From Thioploca sp. (GTDB lineage Bacteria > Pseudomonadota > Gammaproteobacteria > Beggiatoales > Beggiatoaceae): a stretch of DNA of 64,000 nucleotides. Below are positions 1 to 9,600 of this stretch, one piece after another. The stretch is taken from assembly GCA_012032555.1 (NCBI GenBank), contig JAAUSR010000009.1:47193-111192 (forward strand), read 5' to 3'. The translations under genes and the position numbers were made by a program. The notes under the pieces were generated by a model. It did not search any database. It had not been told where the DNA came from and was given only the letters and a program-made list of their open reading frames with translations. Positions within the stretch are counted from its first letter, which is position 1. Each line of letters begins with the position of its first letter.

Positions 1-2
1 TC

Positions 3-269
3 CAGCAAGTAAACCATGCTATTATATAGTTTGATGATATCACTCAACAACAAAAAGCAATTTGAGTTGAGGAAGTTGCTACAGCTAGTGCTAGTACGAC
101 GATGAAAGAACCGGCGCAATATCCAAAAGAACAAGTGACTTTTTTCAGGAGATCTCCGGAAAAAAATCGTTTTGTTCCTTTAAAAGAACAAACACCATCA
201 CCATCGGCAATTTATTCTTCGGCTAGAAAAGTGATTAATAAAGTCACTTCATCAGTTTTACTTTCCTAA
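3..269 (+). pseudogene. Decayed C-terminal end of a methyl-accepting chemotaxis protein
   Basis: Frame 3 from base 3 to the TAA at 267-269 reads like the extreme C-terminus of a chemotaxis receptor. It has a DDITQQ-type segment followed by VEEVATASAS, which matches the usual ITQQNAALVEEVAAAS helix of these proteins, and then a short FFR-type ending. Two in-frame stops interrupt it, TAG at 27-29 and TGA at 63-65. Each fits a single-base change from the expected codon (CAG for Gln, TTA for Leu). The 5' part lies outside the window. The two stops are of different types, which argues for a dead gene and not for stop-codon reassignment. The family match is my reading of a short but characteristic stretch. 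Confidence 0.6.
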
Positions 270-384
270 GTACCAAAATTCTCTAAAAATTAAAATATTT
301 TTAGTTTTAATAAATGATTTAGCTTGATTAATTAAGCTCAATAATGGTCGGTAAAACTATCGCTAAATCGGTTACTCAATCCAA

Positions 385-624
385 TTATTGATTTGATATC
401 AATTGCAAGATTTCAGTACGTGAAATTTCTGCTACATTTCTTTGCATATTGGGAATACGACTAACAGAACGATATTTAATTTGCCCGGCAATATAGTCAA
501 TATAAAATATTCTACTACCACAAAAAGCTGCTATTTCATGAATTTGTGCCATTTCATCTAATCTATTTAAAATAGAATGAGCTTGTTGTTGAGTAATATT
601 TTCGCGAATAGTAATAAAATTCAT
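385..624 (-). CDS. Small hypothetical protein, 79 aa
   Basis: This is a short open frame of unrecognised family. I chose the ATG at 622-624 because a GAG-type ribosome-binding motif lies about ten bases upstream. A TTG five codons further out would add five residues but has no better signal. The product has mixed composition, with one Cys, several aromatic residues in its middle and no signal peptide or membrane segment. It is transcribed away from the decayed chemotaxis gene and is flanked by AT-rich non-coding DNA. It could be a real small gene or a chance frame, and nothing in the sequence suggests a function. Confidence 0.35.
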   Translation of the reverse strand: MNFITIRENITQQQAHSILNRLDEMAQIHEIAAFCGSRIFYIDYIAGQIKYRSVSRIPNMQRNVAEISRTEILQLISNQ

Positions 625-639
625 AAATTGTTTTCTCAA

Positions 640-1374
640 AAGGATATTTAATACTGATAATGGTGGGTTAAAATTTTAATTTTAGTTTATGACTTTATTG
701 TGACAAGATCATGAATTTTAGATGATATTTTTAAATTTATGAGAAGCATAATTAATTTTTTTGTCAATTATTAGTATTCTAATACCATTTTGGTGTTTTA
801 ATTTTTTAAGCTTGGTCTTTAATAAAGAATCCATTATTCCAATTTGACAAAATGAGTAACCCGGCTTATGGAAAGTTAACTATCTTAGAAAGGAATAATT
901 ACCTAATCAATTTTGAGATGAAGAATTTGATTATTATCAAGGTAAGTTGTAGTGCATTTGAGTGTGACCAGCACTCAATGCACTTCACCATAATTCAAAC
1001 TAGGTAGGAGTAGTTTAATTATGGCTATCTACCCTATGCAATATGAGTTCCAATTTTAATCTCTGGTGTGTACCGGCTATCTTCAAATTTTTTGCTGAGC
1101 GTATAGTAAACCGTATCGGTCAATTTTGCTCATTTATCCTGATACCGGTGTGTTATTACATTCCCAATAACAAGAAAATCAGGATTAGCTGCTCCAATTT
1201 TTAGCACTAATTGGCGTCCAATGAGAATGAATGTTGGTTGGCAACCCTCGTATTTAAAACGATATCTTTCTGATTTCTAGTAATTAATAATTTTAGTTAA
1301 ATAGTCCAGCGATAAACTGTCACCCCTGTTAGTTTTAAGACAGCTATTTATTTAGGGGTTAATAGTTATTAATG
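640..1374. other. Intergenic AT-rich stretch with a decayed reading frame
   Basis: No intact gene is visible. A good AGGAG motif precedes an ATG at 1021, but that frame stops after about a dozen codons. Further translatable pieces follow up to about 1290, broken by several stops, so this may be a heavily decayed gene of unknown family. One hairpin is annotated separately. Confidence 0.4.
951..984. repeat. Imperfect hairpin, 13-14 bp arms
   Basis: Left arm AGTGCATTTGAGTG (951-964) pairs with CACTCAATGCACT (972-984) around a 7-base loop, with one bulged T. The TGCAT core resembles the GGTGCAT/ATGCACC palindrome at 26978-26994, so it may be a diverged member of a dispersed palindrome family. 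Confidence 0.55.
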
Positions 1375-2022
1375 CTATGATCTATCTAATATTTTATATA
1401 AAATTTTTGCTGTTTCTTGGGGGTTTTCTAGCATGGGAAAATGGTTAGCATGGGAAACAAAATATAAAGCAATTTTATTTAGTAATTCTGATGACCATCT
1501 TAACTGTGAGGTAAGCTGTTTCAAGTCTGAATAACCCCTATCACCATAGAGTGCGGTAATTTTGCAATTAAGTTGAGAAAATAAATGGCTTAAGTTGATC
1601 GCTCTTAGGTTATCTGGTAATTTTGGGGAATAATGTTCCCTTTCAAGATTAAGCATATTAATAATTTGATTTTGTAACTCTTTTGAAATAGAAGGTTCAA
1701 AGCGGTTTTGAAAGAAACGCGTGGGGGGTGTAACAAACGAATCAAGCAAAATGATTTGCTCTATTTTGGGTAGAAAGGCAGCTATTTGAATCGCTATAAC
1801 ACCTCCCATACTATGTCCGAGAATAAAATCATAGTGATAATTCTTTATTTTCTCATCCTGAATGAGCCAGTTAACAAAATCGCTTACCTGATGAAAATGA
1901 GGTAATAAAGCGGTTGGCCAAGTCACTAATTGCAAATCGAATGGTGGAGTGAGATATTGAATTAAGCGGTGCCAAATCCAAGGTGTACAGGCATAGCCAC
2001 AAAGACCCAGTCCGGTTTTCAT
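1375..2022 (-). CDS. Alpha/beta hydrolase, BioH/MenH-like
   Basis: The 215-residue protein has the alpha/beta-hydrolase fold hallmarks: a G-H-S-M-G-G nucleophile elbow near residue 70, a probable acidic residue in a YGDRGY segment, and a C-terminal HANHFPMLENP segment supplying the catalytic His. The length and the His context resemble small esterases of the BioH/MenH type. It has no signal peptide, so it is probably cytoplasmic. It lies about ten bases after the M23 peptidase gene on the same strand, suggesting co-transcription with the kinase and peptidase. The start codon lacks a clear Shine-Dalgarno motif, which fits translation following the upstream gene. The substrate cannot be told from the sequence. 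Confidence 0.75.
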   Translation of the reverse strand: MKTGLGLCGYACTPWIWHRLIQYLTPPFDLQLVTWPTALLPHFHQVSDFVNWLIQDEKIKNYHYDFILGHSMGGVIAIQIAAFLPKIEQIILLDSFVTPPTRFFQNRFEPSISKELQNQIINMLNLEREHYSPKLPDNLRAINLSHLFSQLNCKITALYGDRGYSDLKQLTSQLRWSSELLNKIALYFVSHANHFPMLENPQETAKILYKILDRS

Positions 2023-2032
2023 AAGGTAATAA

Positions 2033-3001
2033 CTAATGTTTTAGTAAATATTGTTCTACTAAATTGTCCCGGTATTGACTCAACTTGATAAGTTTTTGTT
2101 TATAAGTTTCAATCTTTTCTTTGATCGGATTATCAGCTTGGTAAAATTTCTCAATTAATGATAGTGGATCAATACTCTTATCTTTGATTTTAATTTCAAA
2201 GTGTAATTGTGGTGAAATTGCATTACCAGCAGCACCATCAATACGTCCTATCACCTCACCCCGTTTAATAAATTGACCTTTTTTAACTAAGGATTGATTA
2301 AGATGAACATAAACGGTAGTGAGATGGTTATCATGATTAAGTTTAATGTATAAGCCCGCTTGATAACTTTTGCCAACTCGACTGACAACACCAGGTGCAG
2401 CAGCAATAACATCTACTTTATCAATATAAATATCATACCCAAGGTGCTTTCTCGTTTTTCTTTTCCAATCATCACGCTTAGAGCCAAAATGAGGTAATCC
2501 ATCTCTAACCAGATCACGAGGAATAAAACCAATAGAACGATCAAGCCATTCTGCTATCAACATCTGTTTTAAAGGAATTTGAAATAAGATATTTTCCAAT
2601 GAAAACAGGAACATCTGAGATTGAGTTAATTTTTCTAGTTCTTCGGGGGATAGTTTCGGCTTGCACGATGTTACCAAACAAACGATGTATTTATCAGGAG
2701 AAAAAACCATTTCAAATTGATAATCTGTTAAGAAAGTAACTACTATCCATACCGTTGTCGGATCGTGTTGTGCCCAATGAATCTGTTTCAGATTTTCCGT
2801 TGATAAGGGTATTTTACCAGCGCTACTCGCACAATCCTCCAAAGGTAAGATAAGTTTTTTACTTGATCTAATCGGCTGTTTCAAGTCACAATTCTGGTGA
2901 TAAATAATGAGTTTACCCTCATTAAAAAGTATATTAGTTATTTTACCCGCTTGACCTGTAACTGGAAAAAACAGTAACAACATAAGAAATAATTTATTCA
3001 T
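2033..3001 (-). CDS. Secreted M23-family (LytM-like) peptidase, probable altered active site
   Basis: I start it at the ATG at 2999-3001, which gives a classic signal peptide (MNKLFLMLLLFFPVTGQA). This ATG overlaps the stop of the upstream kinase gene, so the two are probably translationally coupled. The M23 domain occupies about residues 165-285. It contains the zinc-ligand motif H-L-G-Y-D, the Y-V-H-L segment with the catalytic His, and an L-H-F-E segment with the last zinc ligand. The usual H-x-H is Q-L-H here (about 2200-2225), so one of the two catalytic His residues of LytM-type enzymes is missing. Such proteins often act as non-enzymatic activators in the manner of EnvC or NlpD, and that is one reading here. 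A helical tail of about 40 residues follows the domain. Confidence 0.8.
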   Translation of the reverse strand: MNKLFLMLLLFFPVTGQAGKITNILFNEGKLIIYHQNCDLKQPIRSSKKLILPLEDCASSAGKIPLSTENLKQIHWAQHDPTTVWIVVTFLTDYQFEMVFSPDKYIVCLVTSCKPKLSPEELEKLTQSQMFLFSLENILFQIPLKQMLIAEWLDRSIGFIPRDLVRDGLPHFGSKRDDWKRKTRKHLGYDIYIDKVDVIAAAPGVVSRVGKSYQAGLYIKLNHDNHLTTVYVHLNQSLVKKGQFIKRGEVIGRIDGAAGNAISPQLHFEIKIKDKSIDPLSLIEKFYQADNPIKEKIETYKQKLIKLSQYRDNLVEQYLLKH

Positions 3002-4511
3002 TTTTCTCAACGGGTTTCTTTGGTTGACAATCTCGATCACTTCTCATCAGGTAATAAGAATTAACCCACCCGGCTACCTCTTTGTAAGCGACTTTTACCC
3101 AGACATGCTTACCGACAAAGCGTAATTGTCCTCCACCTAAATACTCAACACATTTTTCATCTTTAGGTATTTTACCGACAATTTTATTTAGATGACCCGG
3201 AAATTCTCGAATGTTTAAAAAACCATCATTTTCTGGTACGTTGGTAATATCGTAATAACGAAATTCTTCAAAATTAATTTCTTGTTTACCCAAGATTTCC
3301 GGTTCAAAACGCCTAGCTACTTCTATCAGGGCTTGTGCTTGCCGATAGTCGATTTCAACTTCTTTACGACGTTGCTTTTCGAGGTTGAATCTTTTTTCAA
3401 CCAATTTTAATTTTTCTTCGGTTTGTTGGCGGGCAATTTGTTCTTTTCCAAGGGCGGCAGTTGTTTCTTGACGGATACGTTCTACAGCAATTTGTATTTC
3501 ATGGTCTTGTTGTTGCCATAATATACCGATAGTAACTAAAAGCAATAATATGATGATTATACTGGCTAAGTTAAGGAAAGTCCAACACGGTGGAGATAAC
3601 TTATCTGCTGGTCCAAGCGCAAAAGCATCCGGATCAGTGCAAATCTTTTCTCGCCATTGTTCTACACTTTGAGGTCGGTCTTCACCACTGAGTTTTAATG
3701 CCCAATCAATAGCCTGTAACAAATTTTTACTGTATTGACCTTCGCCAATTTTGATTGCCGGAAGCATGGGATCTTTTCTGACACGACGAGTTGCCGCCGG
3801 CGGTGCTTCACCACTAATAAGACAGTACATCACTGCCCCAAGTGCATAAATATCAGTCCAGGCACCTTGTTCATTCAACTCAGTATCATATTGTTCTAGG
3901 GGAGCATAACCTGGTGTGACAATACTAGTAACACTACGACTTTTTTGACCAACCGCATAACGAGCCGACCCAAAATCCAACAACACCGGCATTTTGTCTT
4001 CTCGAATATAAATATTGTTGGGTTTGATATCACGATGTAAAAAACCGGCTTTGTGGATTTCTTCAAGACCATCTAAGAGAGGTAAAATAATGGTTAGTAA
4101 TTCTTTTTCGGGTAAAATGCCACCTTGTTTTAAATAATCCGAAAGACACTTACCTTGTTGATATTCCATTACCATGTAGGCAGTGCCATTGGCTTCAAAA
4201 AAACGTAATACCCTTACAATACTATGGTGGTTAAAGCGAGCCAGAACCCGTGCCTCTTCAATAAAGCACTTTAATCCCCATTGAAACGATTCTTCATAAG
4301 AAGAAGATCGTACATAAACAGTACTTCTACCTTCACGTATGGCAAATTCACTTGGCAAATATTCTTTAATAGCAACCAATTGTCGCAAATGCGTATCAGT
4401 TGCCAAATAAGTGATTCCAAAACCACCTGGCTTTCCCAGTACGGTCTCAATTTGATATTCATTGAGCCAAAACCCTTTCGGGAGAGTATTACGGTGTTGT
4501 TGCTCTTCCAA
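2994..4511 (-). CDS. Membrane-anchored Ser/Thr protein kinase with C-terminal SH3-like domain
   Basis: The 505-residue protein has an N-terminal eukaryotic-type kinase domain (about residues 15-290). It shows a Gly-rich loop, V-A-I-K lysine, H-R-D-I-K-P-N-N catalytic loop, D-F-G and an A-P-L-E-Q-Y segment in place of APE, so all catalytic residues are present. A hydrophobic segment near residues 305-330 should span the inner membrane, leaving a charged coiled coil (about 335-400) and a C-terminal SH3-like module (N-I-R-E-F-P-G and G-W-V-N-S-Y motifs) outside. That layout suggests a sensor of cell-wall state, and it is coupled to a peptidase gene. The frame opens at TTG (4509-4511); no better ATG exists before the Gly-rich loop and the ribosome-binding site is weak. 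Confidence 0.85.
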   Translation of the reverse strand: MEEQQHRNTLPKGFWLNEYQIETVLGKPGGFGITYLATDTHLRQLVAIKEYLPSEFAIREGRSTVYVRSSSYEESFQWGLKCFIEEARVLARFNHHSIVRVLRFFEANGTAYMVMEYQQGKCLSDYLKQGGILPEKELLTIILPLLDGLEEIHKAGFLHRDIKPNNIYIREDKMPVLLDFGSARYAVGQKSRSVTSIVTPGYAPLEQYDTELNEQGAWTDIYALGAVMYCLISGEAPPAATRRVRKDPMLPAIKIGEGQYSKNLLQAIDWALKLSGEDRPQSVEQWREKICTDPDAFALGPADKLSPPCWTFLNLASIIIILLLLVTIGILWQQQDHEIQIAVERIRQETTAALGKEQIARQQTEEKLKLVEKRFNLEKQRRKEVEIDYRQAQALIEVARRFEPEILGKQEINFEEFRYYDITNVPENDGFLNIREFPGHLNKIVGKIPKDEKCVEYLGGGQLRFVGKHVWVKVAYKEVAGWVNSYYLMRSDRDCQPKKPVEKNE

Positions 4512-5301
4512 GGCTAACGTTATAATCCTATTGTTTAGGCAACGAAATAATGTAAAGAGATCGTGCTGTTTACCTGCAAATGGTATATAGGCTTTCCCAA
4601 AATGAACTCATTACTCCACGGGCATTATATTGACAGTCATCTTCCTTAGCTACTGGGCACATTTTATTGAGGAACTTTCAAAATCACAACGGTATAACAT
4701 TGATGTTGAAATTGTCTATAAACATAGTGTTATGAAGCGTTATTCTCTGAGAAATGAAAACTCTACCGGTTATCATTGTTTATGATAATTGCATTTAACA
4801 GCTTAGGTTTAGACTAAAATCACGATAATTATCGCCAGTTAATCGTCTTTGTTTAAATGAAATAAGCTATTGCTACTCGCTGTTAAGATGATAAGTATTT
4901 TCTCCTGTCTGTATAGAGTGCGTCAATGCTATTTTATTAATTTATTTTACATCTATAAAAATGTTACGGGAATAAAAATCGTTAGTTTTCAATAAAAAAT
5001 TATTTTAATCTAATAAATTATTCTTTAATAATTAATTGAGGATAATTTTTTAATAATTTAATAAGTTAAACATTAACAGCATTCCTTCAGTATCATTTTA
5101 TTCACTTAGTTTCAAAGGTTTATTAGTTATCAAGTCGTTATTGTTATTTCATTAAGAGAATATAGATTTATAGTGATGTCATGTTATGTTATCAGGAAAA
5201 TCGAAAACTAATTTTAGTTTAGTTTACTGGCACAGACTTTGCCGATTTGCTATTGAAGAAATAGAAAAAGTAAGCATCATTATTCTTAATATGGCAATAT
5301 A
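4512..5301. other. Intergenic region, about 790 bp, no gene seen
   Basis: It is very AT-rich, with stops in all frames and no recognisable RNA gene. It must hold promoters for the leftward kinase operon and the rightward pentapeptide gene, but I could not assign them with confidence. Confidence 0.5.
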
Positions 5302-5313
5302 GTGGATAACTTT

Positions 5314-5862
5314 ATGAGTGATATCAGTAAATTAAGTATGAATAATCTGGATAAACTTAAAATGACTAATAAATGTGGTGGTTGTCATCTAAGGGGAGTT
5401 GATTTGAGTGAAACTAACTTAAATGGTGCTGACTTAAGCTATGCCGATTTAGCGGGTGCTGATTTGAGTCAAGCTTATTTGTTTAAAGCTAACTTAAGTG
5501 CTGCTAATTTAATGGGTACCGATTTAAGCTGGGCGGATCTCAGTAATGCTGATTTAAGAGAAGCTAATTTGAAAGCAGCCGGTTTAAAGAAGGCTGATTT
5601 AAGTGAATCTGACCTAAGTAAAACCGATTTGAGCGAAGCAGATTTGAGCGAAGCAGATTTAAGGTGGGCTGATTTATATCAGGCAAAATTGCGGGGTGCT
5701 GATCTGAGTCACGCTGATTTAAGTGGAGCTGACCTAACTGAGGCAGATTTAAGTGATGCTAACCTAACTGGAGCTAATTTAAGTCGTGCTGACTTAACTG
5801 ATGCTATTTTAACAAACACAAATCTGAGTGAAGCGATTTTAATTCATACGATTGGATCATAA
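5314..5862 (+). CDS. Pentapeptide-repeat protein
   Basis: After about 27 N-terminal residues with a C-x-x-C pair, almost the whole protein is tandem A(D/N)LSx-type pentapeptides, roughly 30 units in four-per-coil register. It should fold as a right-handed quadrilateral beta-helix. Leu at the central position is kept in nearly every unit. Some family members (MfpA, Qnr) mimic DNA and bind gyrase, but most have no known role, and this one is too generic to place. I prefer the ATG at 5314; a GTG at 5302 would add four residues, and neither has a strong ribosome-binding site. Its downstream neighbour, across 834 bases, is the unusual rpoC paralogue; co-function is only a possibility. Confidence 0.8.
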   Translation: MSDISKLSMNNLDKLKMTNKCGGCHLRGVDLSETNLNGADLSYADLAGADLSQAYLFKANLSAANLMGTDLSWADLSNADLREANLKAAGLKKADLSESDLSKTDLSEADLSEADLRWADLYQAKLRGADLSHADLSGADLTEADLSDANLTGANLSRADLTDAILTNTNLSEAILIHTIGS

Positions 5863-6696
5863 CTGACTTAATACGAGAATAAATTTACGTTATTATATCA
5901 TTTGCTAAAAATAAATTGCTTATTGTTAACTACCCTCCATTGACTAACTTCATAAATAACTCCTATCTGGATAGGGTATTGACTTTTTTTCGGAGTCTAT
6001 TTTAACTCCATTAAAAATGATTGTAGATTAATTTGTCACTTTAAAATAAAAAATGAGTTAATTTTTAAAAATCAATCACGCCAATAACTTCCGGGTAGAG
6101 AATCCAACCTAAATAGTCAGTTTTTCAGATATAAGTCTCACAATAAAAAAATATTTTTTAATTTGCTAATTCATTAAAGTGATATTAAATAGCATTGACA
6201 AGATAATCGATGCTGGGTCAATTTTATCTACAAATTTGATCATTATATTACAATCAGCAGATTGATACTCAATCTATTTACGTTTGAAAACTAGAGATTA
6301 AGTATTAGAAAGACAATAAAATGCGGTTTAAATCAAAAAATGCTTTACTACTTAATGATTTTAGGGTAATTTTCTCCTCTTATTAACTTACCATTATGAG
6401 TTGAATCACTTATCAGAACAACTATTAAATAGTTATTATTGGTAACGCTGTGTGCAACTTTTTACAAAACATTGATTTTAAACTACTCAATTTTACTAGA
6501 CTAAGCTATTTAATTATTTAAAATCAATATTTTATTAAATAAAATCACACAGCGTTTATTGATATTTAATACCGATTAAAATCAAAGTAAAAATATTTTT
6601 AAGACTTATCAATAAGCAAAATTTAGTATACGATTCATTGTACGTGTGGGCAATTACTTAGTTATATCACCATAAAATAACCTTGAATAACTTAAA
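5863..6696. other. Intergenic region upstream of the rpoC paralogue
   Basis: This 834-bp AT-rich stretch has no supported gene. Its one clear structure is the long inverted repeat at 6444-6556, annotated separately. The promoter of the rpoC paralogue should lie between that repeat and 6697. I see no strong Shine-Dalgarno motif before the ATG at 6697. Confidence 0.5.
6444..6556. repeat. Long imperfect inverted repeat, MITE-like
   Basis: The outer arms AACGCTGTGTG (6444-6454) and CACACAGCGTT (6546-6556) are perfect 11-bp complements. Pairing continues inward imperfectly to ATTGATTTTAAA and its complement, giving arms of about 40 bases around a short loop. It could be a small non-autonomous insertion element or a large RNA hairpin. 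It ends 140 bases before the rpoC paralogue. Confidence 0.6.
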
Positions 6697-9600
6697 ATGG
6701 ACGATTTATTAAATTTATTAAATAATCTTACCAAGACAGAGGATTTTGATAGAATTTGTATCGGCTTAGCTTCTCCAGATAAGATCCGTTCGTGGTCCTA
6801 TGGAGAGGTTAAAACGCCAGAAACGATTAATTATCGAACTTTCAAACCTGAACATGAAGGATTGTTTTGTGCACGAATTTTTGGTCCAGTCAAAGACTAT
6901 GAATGTGTTTGTGGTAGATATAAGTTACTGAAATACCAAGGTACTGTTTGCGAAAAATGTGGTGTTGAAGTTACTCAGGCGAAAGTACGTCGGGAACGGA
7001 TGGGACACATTGAACTATCAAGTCCAGTGGCTCATATTTGGTATTTAAAATCATTACCTTCTCGTATTGGGCTACTTTTGGATATGTCTTTGCGTGATAT
7101 TGAACGTATCCTCTATTTTGAAGCTTATGTTGTTATTAATCCTGGAATAACTGCTTTAAAGCCCTTTCAATTATTGTCAGAAGAGACTTATCTTGAAGCT
7201 TTAGAAGAATATGGACAAGAATTTGATGCCCGAATGGGTGGGGAGGCTATCTATGATTTGCTGCGTTCTTTAAATTTGGCAGAGATGGAAAATCAACTTC
7301 GTCAACAATTGGAAATAACTCAATCCGATTTGTTGCTTAAAAAAGTAAGAAAACGCTTAAAACTGATCCAGCATTTACGTCAATCTGGCAATCAACCCGA
7401 ATGGATGGTTTTAAAGGTATTACCCGTTTTGCCGCCAGATTTACGCCCTTTAGTCCCACTCGATGGTGGTCGTTTTGCTTCTTCGGATTTGAATGATTTG
7501 TATCGTCAAGTGATTAACCGTAATAACCGCATTAATCGTTTACAGGAACTGAAGGCACCTGATGTTATTGTCCGTAATGAAAAGCGTATGTTACAAGAAG
7601 CTGTAGACGCCTTACTGGATAATGGGCGTCGTGGTCGAGTAGTCACCGGTGCGAATAAATTGCCATTGCATTCTTTATCTGATTTGATCAAAGGTAAACA
7701 GGGTCGTTTTCGCCAAAACTTGCTTGGCAAGCGGGTAGATTATTCCGGTCGTTCGGTGGTCGTCGTGGGACCAACTTTAAAATTACATCAATGTGGTTTG
7801 CCCAAAGAAATGGCCTTAGAGTTATTCAAACCATTTCTATTAAATTTACTACAACAACGGGGTATCGCTCCTACTATCAAAATAGCCTATGAGGAAGTTG
7901 AAAAAAGATCGCCGGTCATTTGGGACTTGCTCCAAGAGGTTATTCGTGAACATCCGATATTACTTAACCGCGCGCCGACTTTGTATCGCTTAGGAATACA
8001 AGCTTTTGAACCGGTCTTGATAGAGGGTAAAGCTATTCAATTACACCCACTTGTCTGTAAGGCTTTTAATGCGAATTTTGGCGGTGATCAGATGGCTATC
8101 TATGTTCCTTTATCTTTAGAAGCTCAGCTTGAAGCACGGGTGTTAATGATGTCTTCTAATAATATTCTTTCTCCAGCTAACGGCGAGCCTTTGATCGTTC
8201 CTACTCAAGAAATCGTCTTTGGTTTGTATTTTTTAACCCACGCGGTATCCGGTGCACGTGGTGAAGGAATGATATTTGCTGATGTTAATGAGGTTCATCG
8301 TGCTTATGAGAATCGTATTGTGAGTTTACAGACTCAAATTGAAGTCAGGATTCCTTTACCAGTCACGGTTAGTTCTTTTCACCACGCCGAAATAGACCCA
8401 GTCTTAACTCGCTCAGCTAACCAGAGTAATCAGCGGGTAAAAACCACAGTTGGTCGTACTTTACTCATACCCATTTTACCGGCTAGATTTCCCTTCGAGT
8501 TGGTAAATCGCTGTTTAACGGCTCAGGCTATTTTTGAATTAATTTGTTTCTGCTATCAGCATTTTGGAACTAAACCAACTGTTATTCTAGCTGATCAATT
8601 GATGATGATGGGGTTTTGTTATGCGACTCGTGCTGGTATTACTTTAAACATTGATGATTTTGCTATTCCCAATCAAAAACCACAGTTGATTTCAGAAGCC
8701 TTTGTTGCGGTTGATAAGGTCCAAAAACAATATTTAGATGGCTTGATAACAGATAACCAAAGATATCAGAAGGTCATTGATATTTGGACATATTATACTG
8801 ATACCATAGCGCAAGCCATGATGGAACAATTATCTAGTCATTCTTCATCAAACAGTTCGTCAAAAAATGAGAATGCTTTGTATATGATAATACAAGCTGG
8901 CATAAAAAATTTACTTCAAGTTCGTCAGTTGGCGGGAATGCGTGGATTAATGGCCAAACCGGATGGATCTATTATTGAAATGCCAGTGACAGCTAATTTT
9001 CGTGAAGGGTTAGATGTTCATCAATATTTCATTTCTACCCACGGAACTCGTAAAGGCTTGGCAGATACTGCTCTGAAAACCGCTAATGCTGGTTATCTAA
9101 CTCGACGTCTTATTGATGTTGCACAGGATGTCATTATTACTGAACTGAATTGTGGTACAGATGACGGTTTAACACTCACTGTCTTACAAAAAGGTGAGAA
9201 ATTGATTGAATCATTAGCGGATCGACTATTAGGACGGATTACCGCAGAGGATATTTTTATTCATGGTCTTCACCAACTCGTGATACCTAAAGGAACATTA
9301 CTCGACAAAAATGCGCTAGAACGTCTAGAAAAGTATGGCATAACCCAGGTTAAAGTCCGATCACCAGTAACCTGTCAGGCCAAAATCGGTATTTGTAGGC
9401 AATGTTATGGACAAGATTTAGGTCGTGGTGAATTAGTCAGTATTGGAGAAGCCGTTGGGGTGGTTGCTGCTCAATCAATTGGTGAATCGGGTACTCAACT
9501 GACTATGCGTACTCATCATACCGGGGGAGTAGCAACTCGCCAAACGTCTACTAATCATATTAAAGCTAAAGTGAAAGGTATTATTCGCTTTCATCATTTC

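Noticed and set aside
3..65. Stop-codon reassignment as the reason for in-frame stops
   Set aside because: TAG and TGA both interrupt this gene, while TAA interrupts the toxin, and large intact genes here end normally with all three stops.
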